Shown here piece by piece: positions 35,574 to 47,112 of a stretch of DNA of 64,000 nucleotides (position 1 is its first letter; every line of letters starts with the position of its first letter). Both the position numbers and the translations under genes were made by a program. A model generated the notes under the pieces. That model was not told the origin of the DNA. It worked only from the letters and a program-made list of their open reading frames with translations, and made no database searches. Source of the stretch: Enoplolaimus lenunculus (taxonomy: Eukaryota > Nematoda > Enoplea > Enoplida > Thoracostomopsidae); assembly GCA_030248215.1 (NCBI GenBank), contig JASANG010001861.1:124001-188000 (forward strand), read 5' to 3'.

Positions 35574-36482
35574 TATGGGAACCGGAACCGGAGTGAGAGT
35601 CGGAAAACAAAAAAATACTTGTTACCGAAAAATTCAATTTCAGAACAATTTTATCGCTTTTAATGGCAAATAGTTTAATTATTAATAGAGATACCAAGCG
35701 AAATTTTTTACCTAATTTTTGTGTTTTGTAAATACTCACTTTCAACTGAAGCTAAATTAGCCTTTAATATAGTTTTAGTGTTTTACATGTTAGCATCTGC
35801 TAATTAAATGTAAATCAAAACAGATTGTTGGGGAACATTCAAATTTGAGAGCGCTCAGTGCTATTATTTTGAGAAACGTGATCGGTTTCTGTTTGAAACA
35901 AATCTTGAAGGCATGGTTGAAGCATTTGTCCCAACCGCGGTGCTATACACTTATGACAAGACATTTGATTCTTCTCCTGTACACTCGAACATCATTGAAA
36001 ATTGAAATCCTATGTGCAAACACACCATTTAGAATGCAAAAATCCTGAAACAGATGCAGTAGCTGGGAAACGCATATAAAATTATACAGTATGTCACAAA
36101 TTGAAAATTTTGTACTACATGCTTAGACAATATTAGAAAAATAAAGGTAGGATAATATGCCAATTTTCCTTAAATTTTCGAATGACATAAGTTTTCAATA
36201 CCAAAAATACCGGAAAATTTCGGGGAACAAACTATCGATTTATTATCGGAACCGGATAGCGAAAAATACCACATTTCCCGACCGGAACCGGAATTCTAGT
36301 TGCACGCTAATTGTGATCGAGCACGAATGGTGGTGGAAAACGTATCTTGTCCAAAAGTGCCGAAAATGAAATGTTAGCTGGCCATTTTATGTTTATAGAT
36401 GAAATAGGAAATATATACTCATTGTAAAAAGGATGCCAAAAACGTTTTAACTTTCTATAATATAAACCTTTTCACAATCTTC

Positions 36483-36840
36483 TTCTAATCGAGTTAATTC
36501 AATTAACAAAGTGCTATATACGCTCCAAATACTCTTAGTCTTGTTCCAGCGAGTGTCCGATGCATGTGTCTACCCTTGTAAAAATCAGGGGAGGAACGTT
36601 TTCTGAAGGAATGTAATAGAGTAAGCATTAGCCTTAGACTAATTTTTGCTTAAGTTTTTCTTAAACTTATGCTTAGGAGCTTATAAGCTTATTTATACGC
36701 TTGGACTTAGGCTTAGAAGTATGCTTTTATACTACAGTTAGGGCCCTGTTTTATACATTGGCCCATGTTGCGACAAATATGTTTGGAACTTTTTGCAACA
36801 TGTTCTGCGAATAAAATACTCGGATAATTACGTACAATCT
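36483..36840 (-). pseudogene. Decayed partial copy of the receptor's 3' coding end, split by a family A element
   Basis: Two blocks match the end of the receptor gene on the same strand. The first, about 36483-36570, aligns with about 36955-37042 and contains CTTGTTCCAG and AATACTCTT as in the gene. Read on the - strand it gives IGHSLEQD, a stop, then EYL, against VGHALEQDEEYCL in the receptor. The second, about 36764-36820, aligns with about 37054-37100 and shares GACAAATATGTTYGGA. Between the blocks lies a 193-bp transposon. The junction sequence is also 2 bp shorter than in the gene, so the copy is out of frame. Only about 50 codons are duplicated. The first 40-50 bases and everything past 36800 align weakly by eye. 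Confidence 0.6.
36571..36763 (-). mobile_element. Family A hAT-like element inserted in the receptor pseudogene
   Basis: Terminal parts are ACCCTTGTAAAAATCAGGG and, at the far end, CCCTGTTTTATACATTGG. The flanks CATGTGTC (36563-36570) and CATGTTGC (36764-36771) fit an 8-bp target duplication with two changes. Inside are degenerate CTTAGG/TTAGGC hexamers. It must be younger than the duplication it interrupts. Confidence 0.75.
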
Positions 36841-36950
36841 ATATCCTAGCTTTAGAAATTAGATTTCAGACGAAATAAAAAATTATTCATTGAAGAAAGA
36901 GAAAATGAAAAAAATTTCGGTTAATTTCTAGCATAAGATTTTTAAATACA

Positions 36951-39275
36951 TCACAAATTTTCTATACTTGAGTCCACTAACGGAGCGTCATATACTCCGG
37001 CGAGCAGACAATACTCTTCGTCTTGTTCCAGTGCGTGCCCAACACGTGAGCATTGACAAATATGTTCGGATGATTTGGAGCAATTTCGAGATTTGTCTGT
37101 CAATTCTGCCGAAGAACTTTCGTCAATCGGTGTTATAATTTCATAAATTTCTTCCAGCTTTATCTTGATTGGCTGTTGCTGTGAACACTTTGACTTGTCA
37201 AAACTCATGTGCTGAACGGTTTCTTCTAGTGAGATTTCGCTTAATTTAATTGGTTGGTGTTTTTCTTCGTCATTTTTTTCGTTGATTGCCATTGGGTCAT
37301 CTACTTTACTTCTTTCGTTTTGGTGGTTTGTGATCGGCAAACGCGATCCTTCACTTGTGCGTTCCTTAATGTTGTTTCGTTGTATGCGTTTTTCAGTTGT
37401 GATTGGTTCTTTTTTATTGCCTGAACCGCTCAAATCTAATTTCATTGGCGAAAATTTGCGAAGAGGCACCCCTGAGCTACAATCGGACAATTTCGGGCAA
37501 ACTTCAATTGGCGGAGGGCTTCCTACACCAAACAGCTCAATCTCGAGCGCAGAATGTGACTCTGCAATTGGATAGCATTGTCTCCTGACTTCAGCAATTT
37601 CAGAACATTCTTCAATTTCTTCAAGAATCGAATCTCGTTGTGTTTGAGCTCTATTAAAAGCTTTCTGCCCCGTCCCAGATGCCAACTGGGTTGATTGATG
37701 GTTAGACATTGAATTCGACCTGACCGGACGTCCATTTTGAAGCAGTAACACCTCGCTGTTGCTGAGCTCTCGTGATTTTGTCCGGCTTTGCCGTTTAGAC
37801 GAGCCTCTGTTATGAACTATCGGGTTAAACGGGCAACTTTTTTGTTGATCAAGGGACAAATGTCTTGCTGATGGCGATTTCTGTGGTTCCGGAGTCACCG
37901 ACGGCCCTGCTCCATTACGAGCGCTTCGATTTGGTGAGCTATGGCCTGATCGTGTCCGCAACCCTGACCGAATTCGGCCGCTAACACGGCGACTTTGTGC
38001 CATCGTTTTAACAACGCAAGGTATATTTCGATATAAATGACCTTGACAAGAATATAAAAATAAATTAATACAATACTGTGTATAGAATAGCATTTGAAAC
38101 AGAAATGTAACTGCAGAATGTTGAAGCGCAGGACGATTTTGAGCTCGGAGTATCATATTAATTGTTCGCTGGATATAATCTGGCAGATTGAGAGACACAT
38201 AAAATAGCGAAACTGTTAATAGCATAATTGTAATGCGGCGTTCATTATATCGATGTACTATAGACATGGTTGCTGCAGTTGCAGTGCCGTATCGGCTAAT
38301 CATTTTAAGTGTTTGATGTTTACAAAGCGGATCTTGTGCCGCCAGCCTGACGTATCCGGTTTCATAATTCGCTATTGCAATGGACCGCCGGAATACTGAA
38401 GGTCTAGGCGTGGCAAGCGTGCTATTACCAGCAGTTTGATTCAGCGTGCTTCGCGCATTATTTGTCATACCTGAGCCAAACGGACTGCCAAGGCTGGCTA
38501 AACTAGGCCCGAGCATTGACGTATCGCTAAATCGTTTAAAAAGACGCCCAGGCCCAGTTGAAGCAAACCCTGAGGTTGAAACTCCGACGATCGTTTGCTC
38601 AAGGCCTCGCTGATATAAGTTTACCGTCATCGCTTGGCGAATACGAGAACTGTGCGCAATTTTCCACGCGGTACACGCGTTTAAGCTAATAATTATTACC
38701 GTTGGAAATCCGAACGACATCAAAGAATCAAAAGTACTAAAGACAAGCATTAAACTGATCACTTTATCTGTAGCGTTTGAACCCATTCCACAGTAGAAAC
38801 CGTTATAATCAGTCAAGACTAACACCCATGTGTTCATGATAACTGATCCAGCTAACAACGCTGCAATAGTGCACCGTGCACGATAAACAGTTAACATTCG
38901 TGGCCGATAAAATGGATAAAATACAATAACAAAGCGTTCAATGGTAAATGCAATTATGGTCCACGCAGATGCAGTAGAACAAAAATACGCAAAATAGTTG
39001 GTCAGTTTGCAAGCTAGCGCTGAACTGCTGATTTCCACGCCAAATCCGCGTAACCATCGAAACAATAGGGTTGTTAAAAAGCCTGAGTCTGCACACGAGA
39101 GAGCGATTAAGTACTGAGTGGCGGCTTTTTTGACTAGCGGTGAAAATGCGAATAGTACAACGCAGAGTAAGTTACCCGATAGGCCTAGGACTACCATGCA
39201 GCCGACGTAAATATGCGTGATGTATCGAATCTGGTCAACGTAAGCAAATGAAGAATTGGTTAAATTATAGTCCAT
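36951..39275 (-). CDS. Class A seven-transmembrane receptor, probably neuropeptide-type, 774 aa
   Basis: Plasma-membrane G protein-coupled receptor of the rhodopsin class in one uninterrupted frame. Met1 is at 39275. TM1 is about residues 22-45 with the GN pair, TM2 about 52-74 with LSCAD, and TM3 starts after Cys89, which should pair with Cys162 in the second extracellular loop. TM3 ends ERF (113-115) in place of DRY. TM4 is about 134-154, TM5 about 173-200 with FGFP, TM6 about 347-366 and TM7 about 388-410. TM6 lacks the CWxP motif (it reads YVSLNLPDY), and TM7 has NLFLY at 404-408 in place of NPxxY. N-glycosylation sites (NLT, NSS) lie near the N terminus. The third intracellular loop is about 140 residues and the tail about 355, both rich in Ser, Arg and Glu. 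The TM7 style resembles invertebrate peptide receptors; the ligand is unknown. Class confidence is high, subfamily low. Confidence 0.88.
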   Translation of the reverse strand: MDYNLTNSSFAYVDQIRYITHIYVGCMVVLGLSGNLLCVVLFAFSPLVKKAATQYLIALSCADSGFLTTLLFRWLRGFGVEISSSALACKLTNYFAYFCSTASAWTIIAFTIERFVIVFYPFYRPRMLTVYRARCTIAALLAGSVIMNTWVLVLTDYNGFYCGMGSNATDKVISLMLVFSTFDSLMSFGFPTVIIISLNACTAWKIAHSSRIRQAMTVNLYQRGLEQTIVGVSTSGFASTGPGRLFKRFSDTSMLGPSLASLGSPFGSGMTNNARSTLNQTAGNSTLATPRPSVFRRSIAIANYETGYVRLAAQDPLCKHQTLKMISRYGTATAATMSIVHRYNERRITIMLLTVSLFYVSLNLPDYIQRTINMILRAQNRPALQHSAVTFLFQMLFYTQYCINLFLYSCQGHLYRNIPCVVKTMAQSRRVSGRIRSGLRTRSGHSSPNRSARNGAGPSVTPEPQKSPSARHLSLDQQKSCPFNPIVHNRGSSKRQSRTKSRELSNSEVLLLQNGRPVRSNSMSNHQSTQLASGTGQKAFNRAQTQRDSILEEIEECSEIAEVRRQCYPIAESHSALEIELFGVGSPPPIEVCPKLSDCSSGVPLRKFSPMKLDLSGSGNKKEPITTEKRIQRNNIKERTSEGSRLPITNHQNERSKVDDPMAINEKNDEEKHQPIKLSEISLEETVQHMSFDKSKCSQQQPIKIKLEEIYEIITPIDESSSAELTDKSRNCSKSSEHICQCSRVGHALEQDEEYCLLAGVYDAPLVDSSIENL

Positions 39276-40413
39276 AATAAATTTAAATAGTTTGAAATCT
39301 GCAAAGGTTTAAAATGCCATAGCTAGGTGCAGAAGTATACTTAGCTGAATCTTTTTCAGTAAAAACATAGTTGTTATAGAATAACGGATCTAGAAATTTG
39401 TGACGTAGACGCAAGTAATATACGCCAGTGGAAAAAGAACACGAGCGAAACTAGTGAGAACACAAATGCAAATTTAGCAGTAAATCTTTGACCAAAATTT
39501 TAGTTATGATCCCTATTCGAGGCTATGGCTTTAGTGGGCCCCTTTGGATCAGCCAATGTGAAAAACGTCATTACAGAGGCTGCCAAAGGGTGCAGGTGGT
39601 CCCAGAGACTTAGCGTTTCTATTTAACCTTGATCAGACAAACAAAACAAAAGCTAAACACTGTTGCTTCTTAATCAAAACGAACCATTTAACGTATTTAA
39701 GCTGTTCTTCAATTCAAAAAACCCAAGATAAAACTGAGTATTTCCGACTATTTGTGTAGCTAGCGGTAGCTCGTGTACGTTTGCTCACAAGCCTAAGCTT
39801 TTACCTAAACCTTTTTCCAAGCCTATTTCTAAGCATAAACCTTTAACATCAAAGGAACGCGTACAAGAGCGACTGCACCTTCTCAAATAAGCTTTGTTTG
39901 GCGACGAAAACAAACGTACCATATGCTAAAAACTTTTTGGCCTCATCCAGAATACTGTTAACCTCCAGATTAACAAATATCTATTTTAGGGCCGTTTATA
40001 TGGCGCAAAATATGTAAGATATCGATTCTTTAATGTATACCTTACAAATAGTTGGTGCCGTAACAAAACAGAGTTCTTATTTAACTCTGTAAGTCTCCAC
40101 ACACGAACAGAAACTGTACAAGAAATTTGTCTTCGTCGTTAGCGTATTAATCCAAGAGCCAAGCTCTATATTCAGGTCAATCTTTAAATAAGGATTATGA
40201 ATTGTGATACTCTTTATCCTACATTAGATAATCATATACATTTCGCTAAAGTATAAAGATTATATAACATTATGTCGTTTGGGCACAGCTGCTGGTACAC
40301 CACTGGCGCACCGAATGGAACGGGCATAGTGGACTCAATCACATCGAATAGGCATATAGACTGCCTTAGAGATATGATTTGGTTCAGATTTTGGCTTAAA
40401 GCTAGAATTAAGT
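39276..40413. other. Upstream region of the receptor gene
   Basis: No clear TATA box, upstream exon or splice donor could be assigned. It holds only the degenerate hexamer tract at 39788-39848. Confidence 0.5.
39788..39848. repeat. Degenerate telomere-like hexamer tract
   Basis: AAGCCTAAGCTTTTACCTAAAC and CCAAGCCTATTTCTAAGCAT without recognisable family A ends. Similar tracts lie at about 23775-23845, 24650-24690, 26990-27020, 40880-40935, 43810-43920, 46655-46755, 62335-62435 and, inverted, 12220-12240. Confidence 0.55.
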
Positions 40414-40583
40414 CAGGTTCGTAGCCAGCTCACCTTGCGAAGAAGGCTAATCATTTTCATGAGGGGCATACAAGGGTTTGCGTTAACTTACAAGCATGTT
40501 GACAATTTTCTAGGGCGAGACTAAAAATTTTCCAGGGGGTGTGCTGAGCCCACCCACCTTAGCCCGTCTTAGTTACGGGCCCG
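40414..40583 (+). mobile_element. Family C element
   Basis: GGTTCGTAGCCAGCTCACCT to TTAGTTACGGGCCCG, with GGCATACAAGGGTTTGCG inside. Confidence 0.8.
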
Positions 40584-41731
40584 AATTAAGAAGACTCGTC
40601 GTGGGTCTAAGATAACACATGCTGCGAAGTTTGGTTCTGTTAACAAGGTATGTAATGCAGAACTGCCAAAAGCATCATTTTCAATATTCTGAAATACAAA
40701 GATATAAAACTTGTGGCAAACTCCGCAGTATAAAGCTTGAAAACTGGTACAAATCAGACGGCTTTGTCTAGTTGAGGATTTCAGTCAAAGTATCCAGTGA
40801 GGAACAAAACAAATGGTCTTTGCTTAGTGTCTCCGACAAAAGTCCCCGAACACAGGGAATAGATTAAATAAAATAGGTAAAATAGGCGTAGGCTCAAACG
40901 CTAAGGTATGTGCTTAGGCTTAGGTTTAGGAAAATAATAACATTACTGCGTGGTGGGGGAATATTTATCTTCAATTAAATTAGCATTACTGTTCGAGTGA
41001 ACTAAAATGAGCCCTGAAAGAAAAAAACAATTTCAAAATTTATTAACTACTTTAAGCTTGTTTTTTCTTGTTTTGTATAAAAACCCATACCAAAATAGTA
41101 CGATATCAACGAGTTGCTAGATTAAATTAAACTCATTTTGGTTTTAGAAATACAAAACAACATTAAAAACCACAATGTTTCAAATAGTTTCCCTACGATA
41201 TTATCAAAACTTTTTAGTCAAACACCGCAGCCAGAAATGTTATCTACAAGAGGCAAAAACTTTTCGTGAGCGGGCAGGGCAAATTTTTCTAGCAAAGAAC
41301 ATTTAATTACTGTTGAAAAAATTACGGCCAGTACGGGGCGAAGCAGTTCGTAGGGTTTGGGGCCTTCAAAATCCCCCTGTTGTTTTTGGGTGTGATTTAG
41401 TGAAATTCTTAGCTTTTCTTTTATTTGATCACAAGCAATACGTCGGCTGTCAAAATTAAATTAAAATTGTTTTTAAATGTTTATATGTGGATTGTCGAAA
41501 ACAATAGAAAATCTTTTGCGCGTGTGGATCAGTTTTAATTCGGGTTATAACTAAAAAACATTAACCAGTTTTAGCCTGTGTTATTTTTGGTAGGTATTTA
41601 GTTTTCAAAAATTTCAAAGCGAAGTCAACATTAAGAATTTTCAATTTTCAGCAAATTTACTTCGAAGTAAAAAATAATTAAAGTGTTATGTTATATTTGA
41701 CTGGTGTAAACTTAAAAATCTTTGTACCCTG

Positions 41732-41887
41732 CTCGGGTCAACAGAAAAGGGCCAGGGCGGCTTAGCCATTTTTGAAAAAATTTTAGCCTCCCCTGAAAAA
41801 TTTTCAATCTTGCTTGTAAGTCATCGAATCCCCTTGAATTTCGTCCTGACAAATGTTTAGCCCTGAAGTGAGCTGACTACGGTCCTG
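41732..41887 (-). mobile_element. Family C element, inverted
   Basis: GGGCCAGGGCGGCTTAGCC, TTTTCAATCTTGCTTGTAAG and GTGAGCTGACTACGGTCCTG. Confidence 0.7.
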
Positions 41888-42300
41888 TATTTGCTTTTAT
41901 GATTTATTCACCCTTGCAAGAGGTCAAGCTTTTACCTAAACCTTGTGAGAAACGCTTTAGGTTGGTTAGGTACGCAGTTTCCTTAACGGATCTAAAGAGT
42001 CCATTTATTTAATACTGTTCCTATTTGCACAAAAATGAGATTTTTCTTGGTCATGCACCTCTTAAACCCTGTTATTCACGAAAAAAATGGAACGCGGTTT
42101 CGATATACGTTACTTATGATGTGACCGGGTTGTATCTATCAGCAAGCCCGGTCGTTGTTGACCTGAGCGGGATTGGAAGAATTTATACCTTCAAATTTTT
42201 GGAAAAACTCGAAAAAGAAACATTTACATGCTGTAGAATAGTCAACAGCGGTAAAAAAACTGCATGCTCGCTTGCAGAAAACATTTCGACTTCGTTATCT

Positions 42301-42603
42301 CACTGTAAAAAATCAAATCGTCAGTCAACTTGACTTTGTCCAAAACATGCTTTTCCGGACTACACAAACTGAGTCAAATTCGACTTAACCGAGCCGCTCA
42401 GTGAGTTGAATTTGACTCTGGAGGAATTGAATTTGACTCAGTTTGCGTAGTCCGGGAAAGCCTATTCAGGAGACAGTCAAATTGACTCACCAGTTTTTGC
42501 AGTGTAAATTCGCTTACTGTCCGTACATAGGAAAGACAGTATGTCATGTTTCGAGCGATTTATTTAGGAAAGAGTCAATTTGACTCGCCATTTTTTGCAG
42601 TGT
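42301..42603. mobile_element. Family D foldback element plus an adjacent right-end fragment
   Basis: The full element runs 42301-42504 and a second right end (AGAGTCAATTTGACTCGCC, TTTTTTGCAGTGTA) is at 42571-42603. Confidence 0.75.
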
Positions 42604-43199
42604 AGAGATAGGTGCTACACAGCTGAGGGAGAACACGGTAAATTGTTGTAGCACGTGTAGTAAAACAAACCGCTGAAACAGGTTAACAGTTGATTTGACG
42701 ACAATAGTGATCCTTATATTTAAAAAATGCTGCTAACTTTGTTCATACGAAATTAAAGAACTTTCGTGCTCTCCGTAAATAGCTTATAACCTCATTTTAA
42801 TGTTTCTTAGAAATCCGGCACTACTTACACTAGTTATCGTATCGACTATCAAACCTTTGTGTCTATGATATTAATTTAAAAAATTGTTTACAACTAATTC
42901 GGAATTAAGCTGTCTGGATTTGTTAGGCAGCCAAAATAATAACTTTTACTAAATAAATTTTTTTGAGCGCAAGCTTGTCTGTTATGATTTTCCGAATTTT
43001 AAATGCAGATACTGTGACTTACGTCAATAGTTTCGTTTCTAAATAGTTCAAAATAGCGCCTGGTTTGGTGTAAAACTCCTTTGTTTGAAAATATGATTTT
43101 TGTACACTTTTCCTTACATTTAAGGTTATACCTTATGAGACACAGACTAGGCTAGTGAAGAAATAGGCAAAGGCACAGGTTGACGTAAGCCTTTCTTTA

Positions 43200-43400
43200 A
43201 ACATGTCAGTGTCATTCTATGTGTGGGGCGCCGTTGGGTGCCACGAGTCAAAAAATGTTTGTTTACAAATTGATATGCTGTGTGCCATGCGTCAAAACAC
43301 GCGCGTTTATGGTTCGGTGCCAGACAGTGGCAGACCGCGCCGGACGACGACAGACCGCGCCGGACGATGGCGGACGCCATCAAAAATATAGCACCACCCT
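43200..43400. repeat. Family E CpG-rich element
   Basis: GGCAGACCGCGCCGGACGA occurs twice in tandem at about 43330-43370, and ATATAGCACCACCCTT follows. The ends are diverged. Confidence 0.55.
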
Positions 43401-43646
43401 TAATTTTAGCATAGCTACAAATTTTATTCCAGCTAAACATTTCTTTACCCGATCATTGCCTTACCCGCGCAGATAAAATAATTTTCACTTTGCTTGGTTG
43501 CGGGAACCAGAAACTTTACAGCAAAACCCCACCCAAAGATCCAAAGCTGGACTTTATAAACTTAAAAAGGTGCATCTTCGTTAGGGAATTTTGCCAGTCA
43601 GCACAGACCGATTTGTTCTTGTACGTTGTGTTCACATTTCAGATTT

Positions 43647-43806
43647 AGGGTTGCGCTATACGTTTCTGTGCCACGAGTCACAAATGAAACTAAATTTCAG
43701 AAGTCCTGCGCGGCAACGTCCAGCGTCGCCATGCGGCACTGTACATGTCTTAAAATTATTTTTTGTCATGACGCGCATATCTGTACGGCGAGTATAGCGC
43801 AACCCT
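43647..43806. mobile_element. Family E element with clear inverted ends
   Basis: AGGGTTGCGCTATACG (43647) is mirrored by GAGTATAGCGCAACCCT ending 43806. The 160-bp element has lost most of the minisatellite core. This copy shows that the GC-rich repeats are cores of a transposon family. Confidence 0.75.
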
Positions 43807-44524
43807 AAAACATAGGCGTAGAATTAGGTTTAGGTAAAAGCTTACGCAGAGATTTAGCATAAGCCTTAGTTTAGGTAAATCTTTTCCGAAACGTAAGCCT
43901 ACGCATGAGCTTGCGGAAAAGGAATAATGATCGAAGAGCTTAATAGTTGATTTTAAAACGTTTCCAGGAAATTTTTTTACTTCAAGTTCGTCTCAAAGTG
44001 TAAATATGAAAATCTAACATATATAATAGCGTTCTGAGTTCTGATTATATATCGTGGTATTTCAAATATAATAATCGTATTAATTTCTAGACTTCAAATT
44101 GGTTGTTAGTATCATAACAAATATAGAATACTGATAACAAATCTTGGCTGAAAACAATATTTAATAAAGCTTGAGAAGTGGTTGATGTTAAATTATGTTT
44201 TTGTTTGCGGCAGAATACAAGGGATATATTTCGTTGTGAAATTTCCTGAAACACAAAAATGCCACTTTTAGCAAGCTGTTGGATGACATAATCGATACTG
44301 GGTTGAGTCGGCTCCGAAACCGATACAAATTGCTTTAACAGACAGGCGTAGGTTTGTAATCATGAAATGTTCTACTTGTTCTGTTAGCATAATGTCACTG
44401 AATGCATCAGAATGTATGTATTTCTAACTCATCACGAGATTAATTGCGATGCTCGTGTTGTTGTCAAGCTAAGTATTATAATGTGTCTATTGAAATAAAA
44501 AGTTTTACTGAAACCCATTTATGA

Positions 44525-45265
44525 TCAGAGCCGGATGCAAACATTTCTGACGGTGGGCGGGTGGGCTGAGCAATGTTACCAAACGCAGAAATTGTAAGCT
44601 AGGGACACTTTATCATTGAATCACTAAAAAATTTCCTTAGGGGAAAAATTATATGGTAAAAACTTTATCATTTTGTCACTAAAAATTTTCTAAGGGAAAA
44701 ATTGCAAGTCTGAGGCTAAAAATAGTATTTTTTCACAAAAAAAATTGTGAGGAACAAATCGTAATGTAGAGCGGACCTTACCATTTTATCTCAAAAAATC
44801 CTGACCGAGCTAGTGTTTATGCTAGTACATAGTTAAACTAGTCGGCGAGCAACTACACCATCCTGAGTTTGCCAAACAATTTTTATATAAGCAGGTATAC
44901 AGTGAAAAAATATTGCTTGATGGTGTTGGATCACCACCTTTAATGCAGTTTGCATGCAATCCTCACTATTGCACAGCGTTGGCAAACAATGGCGTAGCCA
45001 GGAGTGGAATGGCATGACTCAGAAATGGATTCAAAAAATTTTGTCGGAGGGGGGGCGGGCTGGCAAATGTTATGAAACGCAAAATCTGTAAGCTAGATAA
45101 GGACCTTACCATTTTATTACAAAAAATTCTGTGTGGAAAAATGTTTTTTTACAAAAAACATTTCTGACGAGAAAAAATTGTAAGGTAGCGATCTAACCGT
45201 TTTATCACAAAAAAATTCTGCGGAAAAAATTGTCTTTTCCAAAAAATTTCTGAGGAGAAAAAATT
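44525..45265 (+). repeat. Two related copies of a GGGCGGGCTGGCAAATGTTA repeat
   Basis: Copies at about 44525-44815 and 44990-45265 share GGCTGGCAAATGTTATGAAA-type sequence and repeated CTTACCATTTTATYAC and AAAAAATTCTG words. A third lies at about 100-245. Internally each is a loose repeat of about 60 bp. Confidence 0.6.
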
Positions 45266-45847
45266 ATACAAGGTAGGATTACGGTCCAGAAGGTTATTCC
45301 AAATAATATTAAGTGGTTTTGTGGGTGTCTTTCTGTACACGTGTGATCCTGCCATTAATTAGCAGGATGAACGGCTACAATTTAACTTTTTAAATTCTAT
45401 AATTTCTAAAAATTTTAGACAGAGACGATATACCATTTCTGTCGCTGTATGCTCTTCTGTGGGCAAACAACTGCATACTAAACTGAACATTTTATCGTAT
45501 TAAAATTTTTTAATTTACAAACGAGCTTATTATATGACATTTTAGTGCATCGTAAATTCTGTTTTGTAAAGTTTGAAAATAGAAACTTAATCAAATGCCT
45601 GTTTCGGATTTACTAAAGTAGCTGACTTTGATTATTCGTCGAAATTTAAATATTAACACACTGCAAGATTTGAATAGCTGAGATAAACATGTTTACGTTG
45701 AGTTTGCATCAAAAATGAAACATATTAAGCAATAAACATGCAAAAACAAAAGTTATAGCGGATCTTAGGAACAATCTGACTCGTAGGTTTCGCTTTTGTA
45801 TGATATCCACCGTATATTTAACATGTCCCGTACCCAGCATAAGGCTA

Positions 45848-45932
45848 GTAGCCAAGAGGGGGCAGGGGAACTCAGCCAATCCTGGAAAAAATTTGGCCCC
45901 TTTTAAATAATTTTCAACCTTGCTTGTATCTC
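45848..45932 (-). mobile_element. Family C element, half
   Basis: GTAGCCAAGAGGGGGCAGGG to TTTCAACCTTGCTTGTA, after which similarity stops. Confidence 0.65.
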
Positions 45933-46948
45933 CCTATTTTCCAATTCATGTTATGAACAATCTTGTTCAAAAATTCCTCTCACGGAGACATTTCAGACGA
46001 ATAGGAGATTTTCCGCGAGATGCGAAATGGCAAATTCTTGAAGCGAAACTCTCCAACAGGGTCTATGGCCTTTTATTTTCGAATGTTTGTACCACCTAAA
46101 ACCGGTTAGTAACACGTTATTCATATTCTCAAATACGTGTAACAGCAATATAACTATCGTAGTCACAGGACCGGCACACCTTTAAACCAAGAATTGGGAA
46201 GTTTAAACTTTTATACATCAAAGTTTTCTATTTACCGTGTTACCATTACAAAATTTTAGGTTTACAGCTGTTGTTCCTTTGAGGCTCAATTTGTAACATT
46301 ATCACATGACACAAAACGTTACTGTGTAATCTCGACTTAATTTAAACGAAATAAACAGGTTTCGTTATAAATATAATATATTCGTCAGGTTTAGCATGCA
46401 ATAACAAAAGTTTTCGTCTAAACATTGGGGCCCAAACTAAAAGTGTTGACTTGTATTTCCAAGTTTTACTTTAATAGTATTAAAACAGACACATAATGAA
46501 ATTGAAGTCAATCTGGTCAAAACAACGGTTCAACACGTGATTTAACTAGACAAAATGTGGAAACGTGTCATAAACATCAGTGATTTAGTGAATAGATACC
46601 TTCAAAATTGAATGCACCGCTCTAGCTCTTATTAAGTTTCACCCCACGCACTTCGGCTCGGGCTTAGGTTTAAAGTTTAGGAATAGATTTACCTATGCCT
46701 AAGCTTTTGAAGGAATCTTTGCGTAAACCTAGGACTAGGTCTACGCCACAGACTTAACCATAAATATGGGGCGAATGTTTATAAGAGCAGAGCTGGCCGA
46801 GTTCATCAAAAGGTGAACTCTGTTCACCGCCAGCAGAAACAATGCTGTTCTGTTCAAAGATTCACATATACGCATATATACGTATACACGACTTGTAAGT
46901 ACGTTCGTTAATTCACCAACTATATACGAAGTCGCCACATAGACTTTC

Positions 46949-47112
46949 GGGCCCGCAACCAAGAGGGGGACAAGGGGCCTTATCTGCCCGAAAAAATTTT
47001 GGTCTCCCCTGGAAAATTTTCAACCTTGCTTGTTTAAAGTCATTGAAAACCCTTGTATGCCGCTCCTGAAAATTTTTTTATCCCTCCTAGCAAGGTGAGC
47101 TGACAACGTGCG
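46949..47112 (-). mobile_element. Family C element, inverted
   Basis: GGGCCCGCAACCAAGAGGGG, TTTTCAACCTTGCTTG and CAAGGTGAGCTGACAACG. Confidence 0.75.

Larger units (their letters stand above)
33736..36482. other. Intergenic, mostly nothing recognised
   Basis: Apart from the family F and A copies, the sequence is AT-rich without coding signal. Words such as GGAACCGGAACCGGAGTG (35579) and GGAACCGGAATTC (36282) are short repeats without clear ends. Confidence 0.5.
40584..43199. other. Intergenic, no gene seen
   Basis: Holds the C and D family copies listed. The 102-codon frame at 42025-42333 partly overlaps a family D element and has no recognisable domain. Confidence 0.5.

Noticed and set aside
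43147-43440. 97-codon frame on the - strand
   Set aside because: It lies across a family E CpG-rich element and has no domain.
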